Source of the DNA: Hyphomicrobiales bacterium
GTDB taxonomy: Bacteria; Pseudomonadota; Alphaproteobacteria; Rhizobiales; Beijerinckiaceae
Direction: 5' to 3'
DNA: 56,065 bases
NCBI GenBank assembly: GCA_900470775.1
Contig: UCBZ01000051.1
Location: forward strand, 1-56,065
Below are positions 7,711-17,737 of the stretch, piece after piece; positions within the stretch are counted from its first letter, which is position 1, and the number at the start of each line of letters is the position of its first letter. The position numbers and the translations under genes are program-made. The notes below the pieces were generated by a model. It was not told the origin of the DNA, did not search any database, and was given only the letters and a program-made list of their open reading frames with translations.

Positions 7711-9051
7711 TTGGCCCACGCTCAAACCCCCGTTCCCGTCACCGCACATCGTTCCGGCCCGCTTCGCGGCAGCGTCCGCGTGCCGGGCGACAAATCGATC
7801 TCGCACCGGGCGATGATCTTCGGTCTGCTCGCCATCGGCGAAACCACGGTCACGGGCCTGCTGGAAGGCGAGGACGTGATGCGGACCGCCGATGCCGCCC
7901 GTGCGCTGGGCGCGATCGTCCATCATGACGGGCCGGGCGTCTGGCGTGTTCGCGGCGTTGGCGTCGGCGGTTTGCGCGAACCGGCGGGGCTGCTCGATTT
8001 CGGCAATGCCGGCACGGGCTCGCGCCTGATGATGGGCGTCTGCGGCGCGCATCCGATCACCACGACTTTCGATGGCGACGCCTCGCTGCGCAAGCGCCCG
8101 ATGCGGCGCATTCTCGATCCGCTCGAACTGATGGGGACCGTGATCGTCTCGCAGGGCGAGGGCGGGCGCGTGCCGCTGACGCTGCGTGGGCCGAGGGAGG
8201 CGCTGCCGATCACCTACCGCACGCCTGTCGCCTCGGCGCAGATCAAGTCGGCGGTGCTGCTCGCCGGCCTTGCCGCGCCCGGCGAGACCACCGTGATCGA
8301 GACGGAAGCGACGCGCGACCACACAGAGAAGATGCTGATCCATTTCGGCGCCGATGTCGTCGTGACGCCCGAGGGCGAGCATGGCCGGCGCATCGTGCTG
8401 AAGGGCCAGCCGGAGCTTCAGGCCGCGCCGATCGTCGTCCCGGCCGACCCGTCTTCCGCGTCCTTCCCGCTGGTCGCCGCGCTGATCGTGCCGGGTTCCG
8501 ACATCCTGATCGAGAGCGTGATGACGAATCCGCTGCGCTCGGGCCTCCTGACCACGCTGCGCGAGATGGGCGCCGACATCACCGTCGAGAGCGAGGCCAA
8601 TGAGGGCGGCGAGGCGGTCGCGACCTTGCGGGTGCGCGCCGGCACCCTGAAGGGCGTCGTGGTGCCGCCCGAGCGGGCGCCCTCGATGATCGACGAGTAT
8701 CCCGTGCTGGCGGTGGCGGCGTCCTTCGCGACCGGGACCACGCGAATGCGCGGCTTGCAGGAACTGCGCGTCAAGGAATCGGACCGGCTCGCGGCGGTCG
8801 AGGCCGGACTGAAGGCGGCGGGCGTCACCTGCGCGATCGAGGGCGACGATCTTGTCGTCGAGGGTTCGGGCGGGGCGGTCGCTGGCGGCGGCATCGTCGC
8901 GACCCATCTCGACCATCGCATCGCCATGAGCTTCCTCGTCATGGGGCTGGCGACGCAAAAGCCGATGCAGGTCGATGACGGCGCCATGATCGCGACCAGC
9001 TTCCCGAGCTTCATTGCGCTGATGAACGGGCTCGGAGGCGAGATCGCATGA
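7711..9051 (+). CDS. aroA: 3-phosphoshikimate 1-carboxyvinyltransferase (EPSP synthase)
   Basis: This enzyme transfers the enolpyruvyl group of PEP to shikimate 3-phosphate in the shikimate pathway. Visible signatures are VPGDKSISHRAMI near the N-terminus, LDFGNAGTGSRLMMG, the DPSSASFPLVAALI loop, and VKESDRLAAVEAGL with HLDHRIAMSFLVMGL at the C-terminus. The form is the class II alphaproteobacterial type (about 445 aa). The start is uncertain: TTG at 7711 gives 446 residues and the usual AHAQTPVPV opening, while GTG at 7666 would add 15 residues. It overlaps cmk by four bases. Confidence 0.95.
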   Translation: MAHAQTPVPVTAHRSGPLRGSVRVPGDKSISHRAMIFGLLAIGETTVTGLLEGEDVMRTADAARALGAIVHHDGPGVWRVRGVGVGGLREPAGLLDFGNAGTGSRLMMGVCGAHPITTTFDGDASLRKRPMRRILDPLELMGTVIVSQGEGGRVPLTLRGPREALPITYRTPVASAQIKSAVLLAGLAAPGETTVIETEATRDHTEKMLIHFGADVVVTPEGEHGRRIVLKGQPELQAAPIVVPADPSSASFPLVAALIVPGSDILIESVMTNPLRSGLLTTLREMGADITVESEANEGGEAVATLRVRAGTLKGVVVPPERAPSMIDEYPVLAVAASFATGTTRMRGLQELRVKESDRLAAVEAGLKAAGVTCAIEGDDLVVEGSGGAVAGGGIVATHLDHRIAMSFLVMGLATQKPMQVDDGAMIATSFPSFIALMNGLGGEIA

Positions 9052-9704
9052 GCCGCGAACAGGCTCCTGTGGGGCTCGTCATCGCGGTCGACGGCCCGGC
9101 CGCATCGGGCAAGGGCACGCTGGCGCGCCGGCTCTCGGCGCATTACGGCCTGCCCTATCTCGATACCGGCCTGCTCTACCGCATGGTCGCCCGCGCCATG
9201 CTCGATGCCGGCCACGACATCCGAGACCCGGAAGCCGCGGCAAGGCTCGTCTCGACCTTCCGGGAAGACGCGTTCGCCGAGGACAGCCTGCGTGGCCGCG
9301 AGATCGGCGAGGCGGCCTCCGTTGTCGCGGCGATGCCGGCGGTGCGCAGCGGGCTGATCGCGCGCCAGCGTTCCTTCGCGGCTCAGCCCGGCGGCGCGGT
9401 CCTCGACGGGCGCGACATCGGCACGGTGATCTGCCCGCAGGCGCAGGCCAAGCTCTTCGTCACCGCGACGCCTGAGGTGCGGGCCGCGCGACGTCACAGG
9501 GAGCTCGCGGGACGCGGCGAGGCTGCCACTTTCGAAGGCATCCTGGCCGATATCCGCCGGCGGGACGCCCGCGATTCCGGCCGCAGCGACGCCCCGCTGA
9601 AAGCCGCCGAGGACGCCGTGATCCTCGATACCTCGGCGCTCACCGTCGAGGAGGCGGCTGCGGCGGCCATCGCCATCGTCGAGCGTCGCCGCACGGCGCG
9701 ATAA
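9048..9704 (+). CDS. cmk: Cytidylate kinase
   Basis: CMP/dCMP kinase of pyrimidine nucleotide supply. The P-loop is AVDGPAASGKGTLARRL at residues 13-29. It is followed by GLPYLDTGLLYRMVARAML, the nucleotide-binding DGRDIGTVICPQA segment, and the LID-like RRHRELAGRG with RRDARDSGRSDAPLK. Length of 218 is normal. The ATG overlaps the aroA stop, so the two are co-translated. Many relatives have rpsA next; here a DUF1194 gene follows. Confidence 0.95.
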   Translation: MSREQAPVGLVIAVDGPAASGKGTLARRLSAHYGLPYLDTGLLYRMVARAMLDAGHDIRDPEAAARLVSTFREDAFAEDSLRGREIGEAASVVAAMPAVRSGLIARQRSFAAQPGGAVLDGRDIGTVICPQAQAKLFVTATPEVRAARRHRELAGRGEAATFEGILADIRRRDARDSGRSDAPLKAAEDAVILDTSALTVEEAAAAAIAIVERRRTAR

Positions 9705-9788
9705 TCGGCGGCGCTGCCCAGCTTTCGCCCTTGGAACGAATCGAAAGCAGGCGCACACTTCCGTTGCGACATGATGACGGAGGTGGCG

Positions 9789-10607
9789 ATGCGGCGTTGG
9801 CTGTACGGTCTCTTGAGTCTGGCTGCGATGGGTCTATGGACCGGCGCGGCCTCCAACGCCCAGCAATCCGGGGCCTCGCCTGAAGAGGTGGACGTCGCGC
9901 TCGTGCTCGCGGTCGATGTCTCCTTCTCGATGGATCTCGACGAGCTCGCCTTGCAACGGAACGGCTATATCGAGGCCTTCCGCTCGAAGCAGCTGCATGA
10001 GGCGATCGGCAAGGGTGCGATCGGCAAGATCGCGGTGACCTATTTCGAATGGGCCGGCGGCAATTTCCAGCACATCGTCAAGCCCTGGACTATCATCGAT
10101 TCGCCCCAGTCCGCCATGGCCTTCGCGGAGGAACTCGGCGAGGCGCAGACGCGGCGCGGCCGCCGCACCTCGATCTCGGCGGCGATCGATCTCGGCGTGC
10201 AATTGCTGGAGCAGGCCAATGTCACGCCGATGCGCAAGGTGATCGACATCTCCGGCGACGGCGCCAACAATGACGGCCGCGCCGTCACCACCGCGCGCGA
10301 CGAAGCCGCCGCGAAGGGCATCAGCATCAATGGGCTGCCGGTGATGCTGAAGCAGGCGAGCTATTTCGACATCGACAATCTCGACGTCTACTACAAGGAC
10401 TGCGTCGTCACCGGCATCGGCGCTTTCGTGATCCCGATCCGCGAACGTCACCAGTTCGTCGATGCGACCCGCACCAAGCTGGTCCGCGAGATCGCCGAGA
10501 TGCCGCGCGATGGCGAGGCGCTGGTGCAGAAGGCACAGGCGACCGGCGGCAACAATGCGACCTGCCTTGCCGGCGAGCGCCAATGGCGCGACCGGATGGG
10601 GAATTGA
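9789..10607 (+). CDS. DUF1194 secreted von Willebrand A-type protein (272 aa)
   Basis: An N-terminal signal peptide (MRRWLYGLLSLAAMGLW, cleavage near SNA-QQ) leads into a vWA fold. Its MIDAS metal site is LAVDVSFSMDLDE (DxSxS) and its second block is VIDISGDGANNDGR. The family is common and uncharacterised in Alphaproteobacteria; a metal-dependent binding role in the periplasm is likely. ATG at 9789 was chosen because GGAGGT stands just before it; an ATG 18 bases upstream lacks this. Confidence 0.88.
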   Translation: MRRWLYGLLSLAAMGLWTGAASNAQQSGASPEEVDVALVLAVDVSFSMDLDELALQRNGYIEAFRSKQLHEAIGKGAIGKIAVTYFEWAGGNFQHIVKPWTIIDSPQSAMAFAEELGEAQTRRGRRTSISAAIDLGVQLLEQANVTPMRKVIDISGDGANNDGRAVTTARDEAAAKGISINGLPVMLKQASYFDIDNLDVYYKDCVVTGIGAFVIPIRERHQFVDATRTKLVREIAEMPRDGEALVQKAQATGGNNATCLAGERQWRDRMGN

Positions 10608-10614
10608 GACCGGC

Positions 10615-13125
10615 TCACGTCCCGCGGGGCTTGGCCCGGGTCGTCGGCGGCGCGGCGGCGGGGTCGTCCGGCCAGGGATGGCGCGGATAGCGGCCCTTCA
10701 TCTCGGATTTCACGGCGGCCCATGAGCCGCGCCAGAAGCCCGGCAGGTCGCGGGTGATCTGGACGGGCTTGTGTCCGGGCGAAAGCAGTTCCAGCACCAG
10801 CGGCACCCGCCCGCCGGCAAGTGCGGGGTGTTTCGCGAGGCCAAACAGCTCCTGCACCCTGACTGAAATTGTCGGCCCGGCCTCGGCGGCGTAGTCGACG
10901 GCCAGGCTGGAGCCGGTCGGCGCGGTGAAATGCGTCGGCGCCTCGCTGTCGAGCCGGCGCTTCATCTCCCAGGGCAGGAGGTCGCCGAGCGCGGCATCGA
11001 GATCGCCCGGCTGGATCGTGTCCAGCGACGTGCGCCCGATGACATGCGGCGCGAGCCAGAGTTCCGGCGCCGTGGGGAGCCCTTCATCCGACAGATCCGG
11101 CCAGCCCTGCTCCGGCTCGGCCCGGCGCAGGAAATCGACGCGCTCGCGCAATTGCCGCTGCGCTTTCGTCCAGGGCAGCAGGCCGATGCCGAGCCCCGCG
11201 ATGCCCTTTGCGAGAATGTCGGCATTGGCCGCCGAGGCCTCGGCCGGCAGCGGCCGTTCGGACAGGCTGAGCGCGCCATAGCGCCTGACGGCCCGGACGC
11301 GCAGCGCGCGGGCGGTGCGGTCGAAGCTGGTCTCGCTGCGCTCCTCGATCGCGAAGGGCGACAGTCCGTTCGCCGCGAGCCAGGCGATGGCACCCTCCGC
11401 GATAGCGGCAGCCGAGAGGATGCGCGATTGCTGGGCGGCGCCGGTCATCTCGGCGACGACGATATGGCTTTCGCGCGCCAGACGCTGCGCGGGCTCGATC
11501 GTGGCGCCGCGGCCATTGGCGAGCAGATACTGCCCCGAGCCCGGATTGCGCGCCCTGGCGACCCGGTCGGGATAGGCGAAGGCGAGCAGCAGGCCGGGCG
11601 CCAGAGGCTCAGCCCCGGTCTGCTGCCTTGCGGCTTGCTGCGCCGCGCGGGCCCAACCCTCGGCGAGGCGGCGCATATCGGCGGCACGGCCGCCGCGCTC
11701 GCGCTCGAAGCGATCCAGCCGTTCGGCCAGATCGGGCGCATCGCCGCCCAGTCCGCGCTCGACCAGGATCGCGGCCAGCATGGCGGCCGCGCCGGCCTGT
11801 CCGAAGCGCGCGGCGACGACGACCATGCGGGCGAGGCGAGGCGGCAGCGGCAGGGTCTGGAGCGTGCGCCCCTCCGGCGTGATCCTGCCATCGGCATCGA
11901 GCGCGCCGATGCTCGCCAGGAGGCTGCGCGCTTCCTTGAGGGCCGGCGCGGGCGGCGGATCGAGGAAGGCGAGACTCGTCGGGTCGGAAACACCCCAGGC
12001 GGCGCAATCAAGCAGAAGCGGTGCCAGATCGGCGGAGAGAATCTCCGGCCGGGCGAAAGCTTCCAGCGCGCCGTTGCCGGCCTCCTCCCAGAGGCGATAG
12101 CAGATGCCGGGCTCGGTGCGGCCGGCGCGGCCCCGGCGCTGATCGGAGGCGGCGCGGCTGGCCCTGCGCGTCTCCAGCCGGGTGACGCCGAGATCGGGCT
12201 CGTAGACGGGGATGCGGGCGAGCCCTGAATCGATCACCACCCGCACGCCCTCGATGGTCAGCGAGGTCTCCGCGATGGCGGTGGCCAGCACGACCTTGCG
12301 GCGCCCGGCCGGGGCCGGCAGCACGGCGCGGTCCTGCTCGGCCTGGTCGAGCGCGCCATAGAGCGGCGCGATCTCCACGCTCGCGTCGCGGGTGCGCTCG
12401 CGCAGGCGCTCCTCGACCCGCCTGATCTCACCCTGGCCGGGCAGGAAGACGAGCTGCGACCCGGGCTGCTCATTCAGCGCCAGCAGCACGGCATCGGCGA
12501 CCTGGTCCTCGATGCGCTTCAGCGGCTCGCGGCCGAGATAGCGCGTCTCGACGGGAAAGGCCCGGCCCTGGCTCTCGATCACCCTCGCTTCGCCGAGGAG
12601 CCTCGCGACCCGCGCGCCGTCGAGCGTTGCCGACATCACCAGAATCCGCAGATCCTCGCGCAGGCCCGATTGCGCATCGAGCGCCAGCGCCAGCCCGAAA
12701 TCGGCGTCGAGCGAGCGCTCGTGGAATTCGTCGAACAGCACGGCGGCGATGCCGTCCAGCGCGGAATCGTCGAGGATCATCCGGGCGAAGACGCCCTCCG
12801 TGACCACCTCGATGCGCGTCTTCGGGCCGATCTTCGAACCGAGCCGGACGCGCAGGCCTACCGTCTCGCCAACGCGCTCGCCCAGCGTCTGCGCCATGCG
12901 ATTGGCCGCGCCGCGCGCCGCGAGCCTTCGCGGCTCCAGCACGATCAGCTTGCGCCCTAGCGTCCAAGGCTCGTCGAGCAAGGCGAGCGGCACGCGCGTT
13001 GTCTTGCCTGCGCCAGGCGGGGCGACGAGCACGGCATTGGGCCCCGCACGCAGGGTGGCGGCGAGATCCCCGAGGACGGCGTCGATAGGCAGGGGCGTGT
13101 CGAAGGCGCGCATGACCCGTGGCAT
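10615..13125 (-). CDS. hrpB: ATP-dependent helicase HrpB (836 aa)
   Basis: DEAH/RHA-type RNA helicase. Motif I is APPGAGKTTRVPLALL, motif II reads DEFHERSLDAD (the DEFH form typical of HrpB), and motif III is SATLDG. Motif VI is SDQRRGRAGRTEPGICYRLW. The C-terminal HrpB domain ends in GFWRGSWAAVKSEMKGRYPRHPW, a family signature. The biological role is not settled. It is convergent with the DUF1194 gene and divergent from trpA. An ATG four codons inside (13113) is an equally good start. Confidence 0.93.
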   Translation of the reverse strand: MPRVMRAFDTPLPIDAVLGDLAATLRAGPNAVLVAPPGAGKTTRVPLALLDEPWTLGRKLIVLEPRRLAARGAANRMAQTLGERVGETVGLRVRLGSKIGPKTRIEVVTEGVFARMILDDSALDGIAAVLFDEFHERSLDADFGLALALDAQSGLREDLRILVMSATLDGARVARLLGEARVIESQGRAFPVETRYLGREPLKRIEDQVADAVLLALNEQPGSQLVFLPGQGEIRRVEERLRERTRDASVEIAPLYGALDQAEQDRAVLPAPAGRRKVVLATAIAETSLTIEGVRVVIDSGLARIPVYEPDLGVTRLETRRASRAASDQRRGRAGRTEPGICYRLWEEAGNGALEAFARPEILSADLAPLLLDCAAWGVSDPTSLAFLDPPPAPALKEARSLLASIGALDADGRITPEGRTLQTLPLPPRLARMVVVAARFGQAGAAAMLAAILVERGLGGDAPDLAERLDRFERERGGRAADMRRLAEGWARAAQQAARQQTGAEPLAPGLLLAFAYPDRVARARNPGSGQYLLANGRGATIEPAQRLARESHIVVAEMTGAAQQSRILSAAAIAEGAIAWLAANGLSPFAIEERSETSFDRTARALRVRAVRRYGALSLSERPLPAEASAANADILAKGIAGLGIGLLPWTKAQRQLRERVDFLRRAEPEQGWPDLSDEGLPTAPELWLAPHVIGRTSLDTIQPGDLDAALGDLLPWEMKRRLDSEAPTHFTAPTGSSLAVDYAAEAGPTISVRVQELFGLAKHPALAGGRVPLVLELLSPGHKPVQITRDLPGFWRGSWAAVKSEMKGRYPRHPWPDDPAAAPPTTRAKPRGT

Positions 13126-13199
13126 GTGGCGCAGCCCGCCATCACACGCAAGCGCAACCCTCTCGCCAGCCCGCGCGCGTCATGCTAACCGCTCAAATC

Positions 13200-14072
13200 A
13201 TGACTGATCCCAATATCCCCGACACCCAGACAGCCACCGGCCAGGCTCGTATCCAGGCCCGCTTTCAGGCCTGCGCCAACGAGGGCCGCGCCGCGCTGGT
13301 GACCTTCGTCACCGCCGGTGACCCCGACTTCACCACCGCGAGCGCGATCCTCGCCGCCCTACCCGGCGCAGGCGCCGACCTGATCGAACTCGGCGTGCCC
13401 TTCACCGATCCGATGGCCGACGGCATCCCGGTCCAGCTCGCCGGCCAGCGCGCGCTGCATGGCGGCCAGACGCTGAAGAAGACCCTGGCCATGGTCGCGG
13501 AGTTCCGCGCCAAAGGTCATGACACGCCGATCGTGCTGATGGGCTACTACAATCCGATCTACGCTTATGGCGTCGAGCGCTTCCTGCCGGACGCGCGCAA
13601 GGCCGGCGTCGATGGCCTGATCGTGGTCGACCTGCCGCCGGAGGAAGACGTCGAGCTCTGCCTGCCGGCGCTGGCGGCGGGCTTGAGCTTCATCCGCCTG
13701 GCGACGCCGACGACCGACGACAAGCGCCTGCCCAAGGTGCTGCAGAACACCTCGGGTTTCGTCTATTATGTCTCGGTCACCGGCATCACCGGCGGTACGA
13801 TCACCAATTACGACGCGGTCGGCGATGCGGTCGCCCGCATCAAGCGCCATACCGACCTGCCCGTCGCTGTCGGGTTCGGCGTCAAGACGGCACAGGATGC
13901 CGCCACCATCGCCAAGGGCGCGGATGGCGTCGTCGTCGGCTCGGCCCTGGTCGAGCGCGTCCGGCTCTCGCTGGACGCAGACGGCAAAGCCACGGAAAAG
14001 ACGGTTTCGGCTGTCACCTCGCTGGTTTCCGAATTGGCCGCAGGCATCCGCTCGGTCGCGAAGGCGGCCTGA
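13200..14072 (+). CDS. trpA: Tryptophan synthase alpha chain
   Basis: The alpha subunit cleaves indole-3-glycerol phosphate to indole, which passes to TrpB. The TIM-barrel catalytic residues are visible in ADLIELGVPFTDPMADGIPVQ: Glu in IELG and Asp in MADG. Phosphate-binding segments SVTGITGG and GFGVKTAQDA follow. I chose ATG at 13200 (MTDPNIPDT); upstream in-frame starts at 13182 and 13119 are possible. trpB is not directly upstream: hrpB occupies that side on the other strand. accD and folC follow in the same direction, the usual order. Confidence 0.95.
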   Translation: MTDPNIPDTQTATGQARIQARFQACANEGRAALVTFVTAGDPDFTTASAILAALPGAGADLIELGVPFTDPMADGIPVQLAGQRALHGGQTLKKTLAMVAEFRAKGHDTPIVLMGYYNPIYAYGVERFLPDARKAGVDGLIVVDLPPEEDVELCLPALAAGLSFIRLATPTTDDKRLPKVLQNTSGFVYYVSVTGITGGTITNYDAVGDAVARIKRHTDLPVAVGFGVKTAQDAATIAKGADGVVVGSALVERVRLSLDADGKATEKTVSAVTSLVSELAAGIRSVAKAA

Positions 14073-14120
14073 GGCCAGGTCCTCGCCCGCCTTCCGCGCC
14101 AGAATCGTAAAGGTCGATCC

Positions 14121-15023
14121 ATGAACTGGATTTCCGAAGTCGTCCGGCCGCGCATCAAGACGCTGTTCAAGCGCGAGAGCCCGGAGAATCTCTGGATCAA
14201 ATGCCCTGATTCCGGGCAGATGGTCTTCCACAAGGATGTCGAGGCCAATGGCTTCGTCATTCCCGGTTCCGACCACCATATGCGCGTCACCGCGCAGGAC
14301 CGGCTGCGCCTGACCTTCGACGAAGGCAAATGGCTCGATGTGCCGCTGCCCGAGGTCGCGACCGATCCGTTGAAGTTCCGCGACGAGAAGCGCTATATCG
14401 ACCGGCTCAAGGACGCCCGGACCAAGACCGGCGCCACCGATGCCTTCAAGGTCGGCTATGGCCGGGTCAAGGGCCTGGCGCTGACCATCGCGGTGCAGGA
14501 TTTCCACTTCATGGGCGGTTCGCTCGGCATGGCGGCCGGCGAGGCTTTCATCAAGGGCGCCGAGACCGCACTCGAGAAGAAGACGCCCTATGTCGTCTTC
14601 GCCGCGTCGGGCGGGGCCCGCATGCAGGAGGGCATTCTCTCGCTGATGCAGCTGGCGCGCACGACGGTGGCCGTGCGCCGCCTGCGGGCTGCCCGCCTGC
14701 CCTATATCGTCGTGCTGACCAACCCGACCACCGGCGGCGTCACCGCCTCCTATGCCATGCTCGGCGACATCCACATCGCCGAGCCCGGCGCGCTGATTGG
14801 CTTCGCCGGCCCGCGCGTCATCGAGCAGACCATCCGCGAGAAGCTGCCGGACGGCTTCCAGCGCGCCGAATATCTCAAGGATCACGGCATGGTCGACATG
14901 GTGGTTCACCGCCACGACCTGCCGGAGACTCTGGCGCGTCTCGGGCGGCTCCTGACAAAGCAGCCTGTACCGGGCGTGGCCGCGCCCGCCTCGTCGCCCC
15001 AGCCTGTCGCCGAAGCCGTCTGA
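14121..15023 (+). CDS. accD: Acetyl-CoA carboxylase carboxyltransferase subunit beta
   Basis: Beta subunit of the carboxyltransferase making malonyl-CoA for fatty acid synthesis. The N-terminal region IKCPDSGQMVFHKDVEANGF keeps only one Cys of the four that form the zinc ribbon in E. coli AccD. I believe this degeneration is common in the alphaproteobacterial form. The crotonase core is intact (KGLALTIAVQDFHFMGGSLG, FAASGGARMQEG, NPTTGGVTASYAMLGD, GFAGPRVIEQTI). The gene ends with an Ala/Pro tail. It sits between trpA and folC. Confidence 0.95.
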   Translation: MNWISEVVRPRIKTLFKRESPENLWIKCPDSGQMVFHKDVEANGFVIPGSDHHMRVTAQDRLRLTFDEGKWLDVPLPEVATDPLKFRDEKRYIDRLKDARTKTGATDAFKVGYGRVKGLALTIAVQDFHFMGGSLGMAAGEAFIKGAETALEKKTPYVVFAASGGARMQEGILSLMQLARTTVAVRRLRAARLPYIVVLTNPTTGGVTASYAMLGDIHIAEPGALIGFAGPRVIEQTIREKLPDGFQRAEYLKDHGMVDMVVHRHDLPETLARLGRLLTKQPVPGVAAPASSPQPVAEAV

Positions 15024-15042
15024 CGGAAGGCGGCGGCGCCCC

Positions 15043-16365
15043 ATGGGTTCGTCCGACACGGTGCTGGCGCGCCTCCTGGCGCTGCATCCCAAGCTGATCG
15101 ATCTCTCGCTCGGCCGCATCCTGACGCTGCTGGAACGCCTCGGCGATCCGCAGAAGCGTCTGCCGCCGGTCATCCATGTCGCCGGGACCAACGGCAAGGG
15201 CTCGACCATCGCCTTCATGCGGGCGATCCTCGAGGCGGCCGGATTGCGCGTCCATGTCTACACTTCGCCGCATCTGGTGCGCTTCCATGAGCGCATCCGG
15301 CTGGGTTCGGCCGGCGGCGGTCGTTTCGTCGACGAGGCCGTGCTGGTCGAGGCGCTGGAACGCTGCGAGCAGGCCAATGCCGGCGACCAGATCACGTTCT
15401 TCGAGATCACCACGGTGGTCGCGTTCCTGCTCTTTGCCGAGCACGAGGCCGATGTCGTGCTGCTCGAAGTCGGTCTCGGCGGGCGCTTCGACGCGACCAA
15501 CGTCATCGCCAACCCAGCCTGTACGGTGGTGACGCCGGTCTCGCTCGACCATTCCGAATATCTCGGCGACAGCGTCACCAAGATCGCGGCTGAGAAGGCC
15601 GGCATCTTCAAGCGTGGCGCGCCGGCTGTGATCGCCCCGCAGGAGCCTGAGCCGACGGCGGTGCTGGAGGCGGCGGCCGAACGGATCGGCGCGTCGAAGA
15701 TCCTGATCGGTGCGCAGGATTTTTCCGTCCATGAGGATGGCGGAAGGCTGGTTTATGAGGATGGCGACGGGCTGCTCGACCTGCCCCTGCCGCGCCTCTC
15801 CGGGCGCCATCAGCACGTCAATGCCGGCACGGCGATCGCCGCCCTGCGCGCTGCCGGCTATGGCGGCCTGCCGGCACGGGCCTTCGAGCAGGGCATGCTG
15901 AATGCCGACTGGCCGGCGCGCCTGCAGAGGCTGGCGCGCGGCAAGCTCGCGGAACTGGTGCCCGGCCGTGCCGAACTCTGGCTTGATGGCGGCCACAATC
16001 CCGATGGCGGGCGCGTGCTGGCCCAGGCGATGGCCGATCTCGCCGACCGCAACCCGGCCCCGCTGGTGATGATCGCGGGCCTGCTCTCGACCAAGGATGC
16101 CAAGGCGACGCTGGGCCATTTCAAGGGGCTGGCGCAGGTGCTCTTCGCCGTACCGATCCAGAACCAGCTCGTCGCGCGTCCGGCCGAGGAGGTCGCGGGG
16201 CTGGCGCGCGCGGCCGGGCTCAATGCAGAGGTCTCGGGCTCGGTCGAGCAGGCGCTGCGCGAGATCGCGGCGCGCGACTGGTCCGCCCCGCCGCGCATCC
16301 TGATCTGCGGCTCGCTCTATCTCGCAGGCGAGGTGCTCTCGGCGAACGGGACGCTGCCGGCGTGA
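15043..16365 (+). CDS. folC: Bifunctional folylpolyglutamate synthase/dihydrofolate synthase
   Basis: Adds glutamate to dihydropteroate and folates. It has the Mur-ligase-type ATP site HVAGTNGKGSTIAFMRAIL, the YTSPHLVRFHERI segment, EVGLGGRFDATNV, the SLDHSEYLG block and the C-terminal WLDGGHNPDGGRVLAQAM. The length of 440 is normal. It starts 20 bases after accD and its stop overlaps the start region of the following lipoprotein gene, so it is part of the trpA-accD-folC transcript. Confidence 0.95.
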   Translation: MGSSDTVLARLLALHPKLIDLSLGRILTLLERLGDPQKRLPPVIHVAGTNGKGSTIAFMRAILEAAGLRVHVYTSPHLVRFHERIRLGSAGGGRFVDEAVLVEALERCEQANAGDQITFFEITTVVAFLLFAEHEADVVLLEVGLGGRFDATNVIANPACTVVTPVSLDHSEYLGDSVTKIAAEKAGIFKRGAPAVIAPQEPEPTAVLEAAAERIGASKILIGAQDFSVHEDGGRLVYEDGDGLLDLPLPRLSGRHQHVNAGTAIAALRAAGYGGLPARAFEQGMLNADWPARLQRLARGKLAELVPGRAELWLDGGHNPDGGRVLAQAMADLADRNPAPLVMIAGLLSTKDAKATLGHFKGLAQVLFAVPIQNQLVARPAEEVAGLARAAGLNAEVSGSVEQALREIAARDWSAPPRILICGSLYLAGEVLSANGTLPA

Positions 16366-16376
16366 GGGCGCTCTCC

Positions 16377-16799
16377 ATGCCTGTTTCGAGACAAGCGGTC
16401 GTCGCCTCAGCGCTGTTCTGCGCCATGCTCGGCGGCTGCGTGACGGCTGGTGGCCGCGCATCGTCGGAGACCGACGGCGTTGACCGCGTTGTGGCCGGCG
16501 AGCCGACCTTCCTGCGGCAAACCTATATGACGATGGATGAACGCTGTCGGCCGCTGAAGCGTCCCACCGCCGTCCTGACGCAGCCGCCGCAGCATGGGAT
16601 GGTCAAGATGGCGACGCGCCATGCGAAGGCCGTCTATGGCCCCGGCCCTCAGGCGCATTGCGACGGCAAGGTCGGGGCATCCCTCGCCTTCGAATACACG
16701 TCTCGCCCTGGCTATCGCGGCCCCGATTCCTTCGAGGTGCGCGTGCGCTATGGCAATGGCGAGATGCGGCCGGGACGCTTCGACGTCGAGATTCGCTAG
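16377..16799 (+). CDS. Putative lipoprotein (140 aa)
   Basis: The N-terminus is a lipoprotein signal peptide ending in lipobox MLGGC (Cys about residue 21). The mature part has Cys in DERCRPLK and AHCDGK, perhaps a disulfide, and ends in a beta-sandwich-like stretch (SFEVRVRYGNGEMRPGRFDV), similar to single Ig-like/cadherin-like repeats. ATG at 16377 has GAGGG upstream; GTG at 16362, overlapping the folC stop, is an alternative. It would be anchored to an envelope membrane. Function unknown. Confidence 0.7.
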   Translation: MPVSRQAVVASALFCAMLGGCVTAGGRASSETDGVDRVVAGEPTFLRQTYMTMDERCRPLKRPTAVLTQPPQHGMVKMATRHAKAVYGPGPQAHCDGKVGASLAFEYTSRPGYRGPDSFEVRVRYGNGEMRPGRFDVEIR

Positions 16800-16819
16800 A
16801 GCCGACAGGAGATCATCCG

Positions 16820-17662
<843 letters not shown>

Positions 17663-17737
17663 GCAAGCCGCGTTCCAGAGCGGCGACTGGCACGGGCCGT
17701 GCTAGAACGCGGGCTTCCGCCTGCTGGAGTGCTGCCC

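Noticed and set aside
13359..15218. Long minus-strand frame across trpA and accD
   Set aside because: Antisense shadow of two certain genes; no start signal and no recognisable fold.
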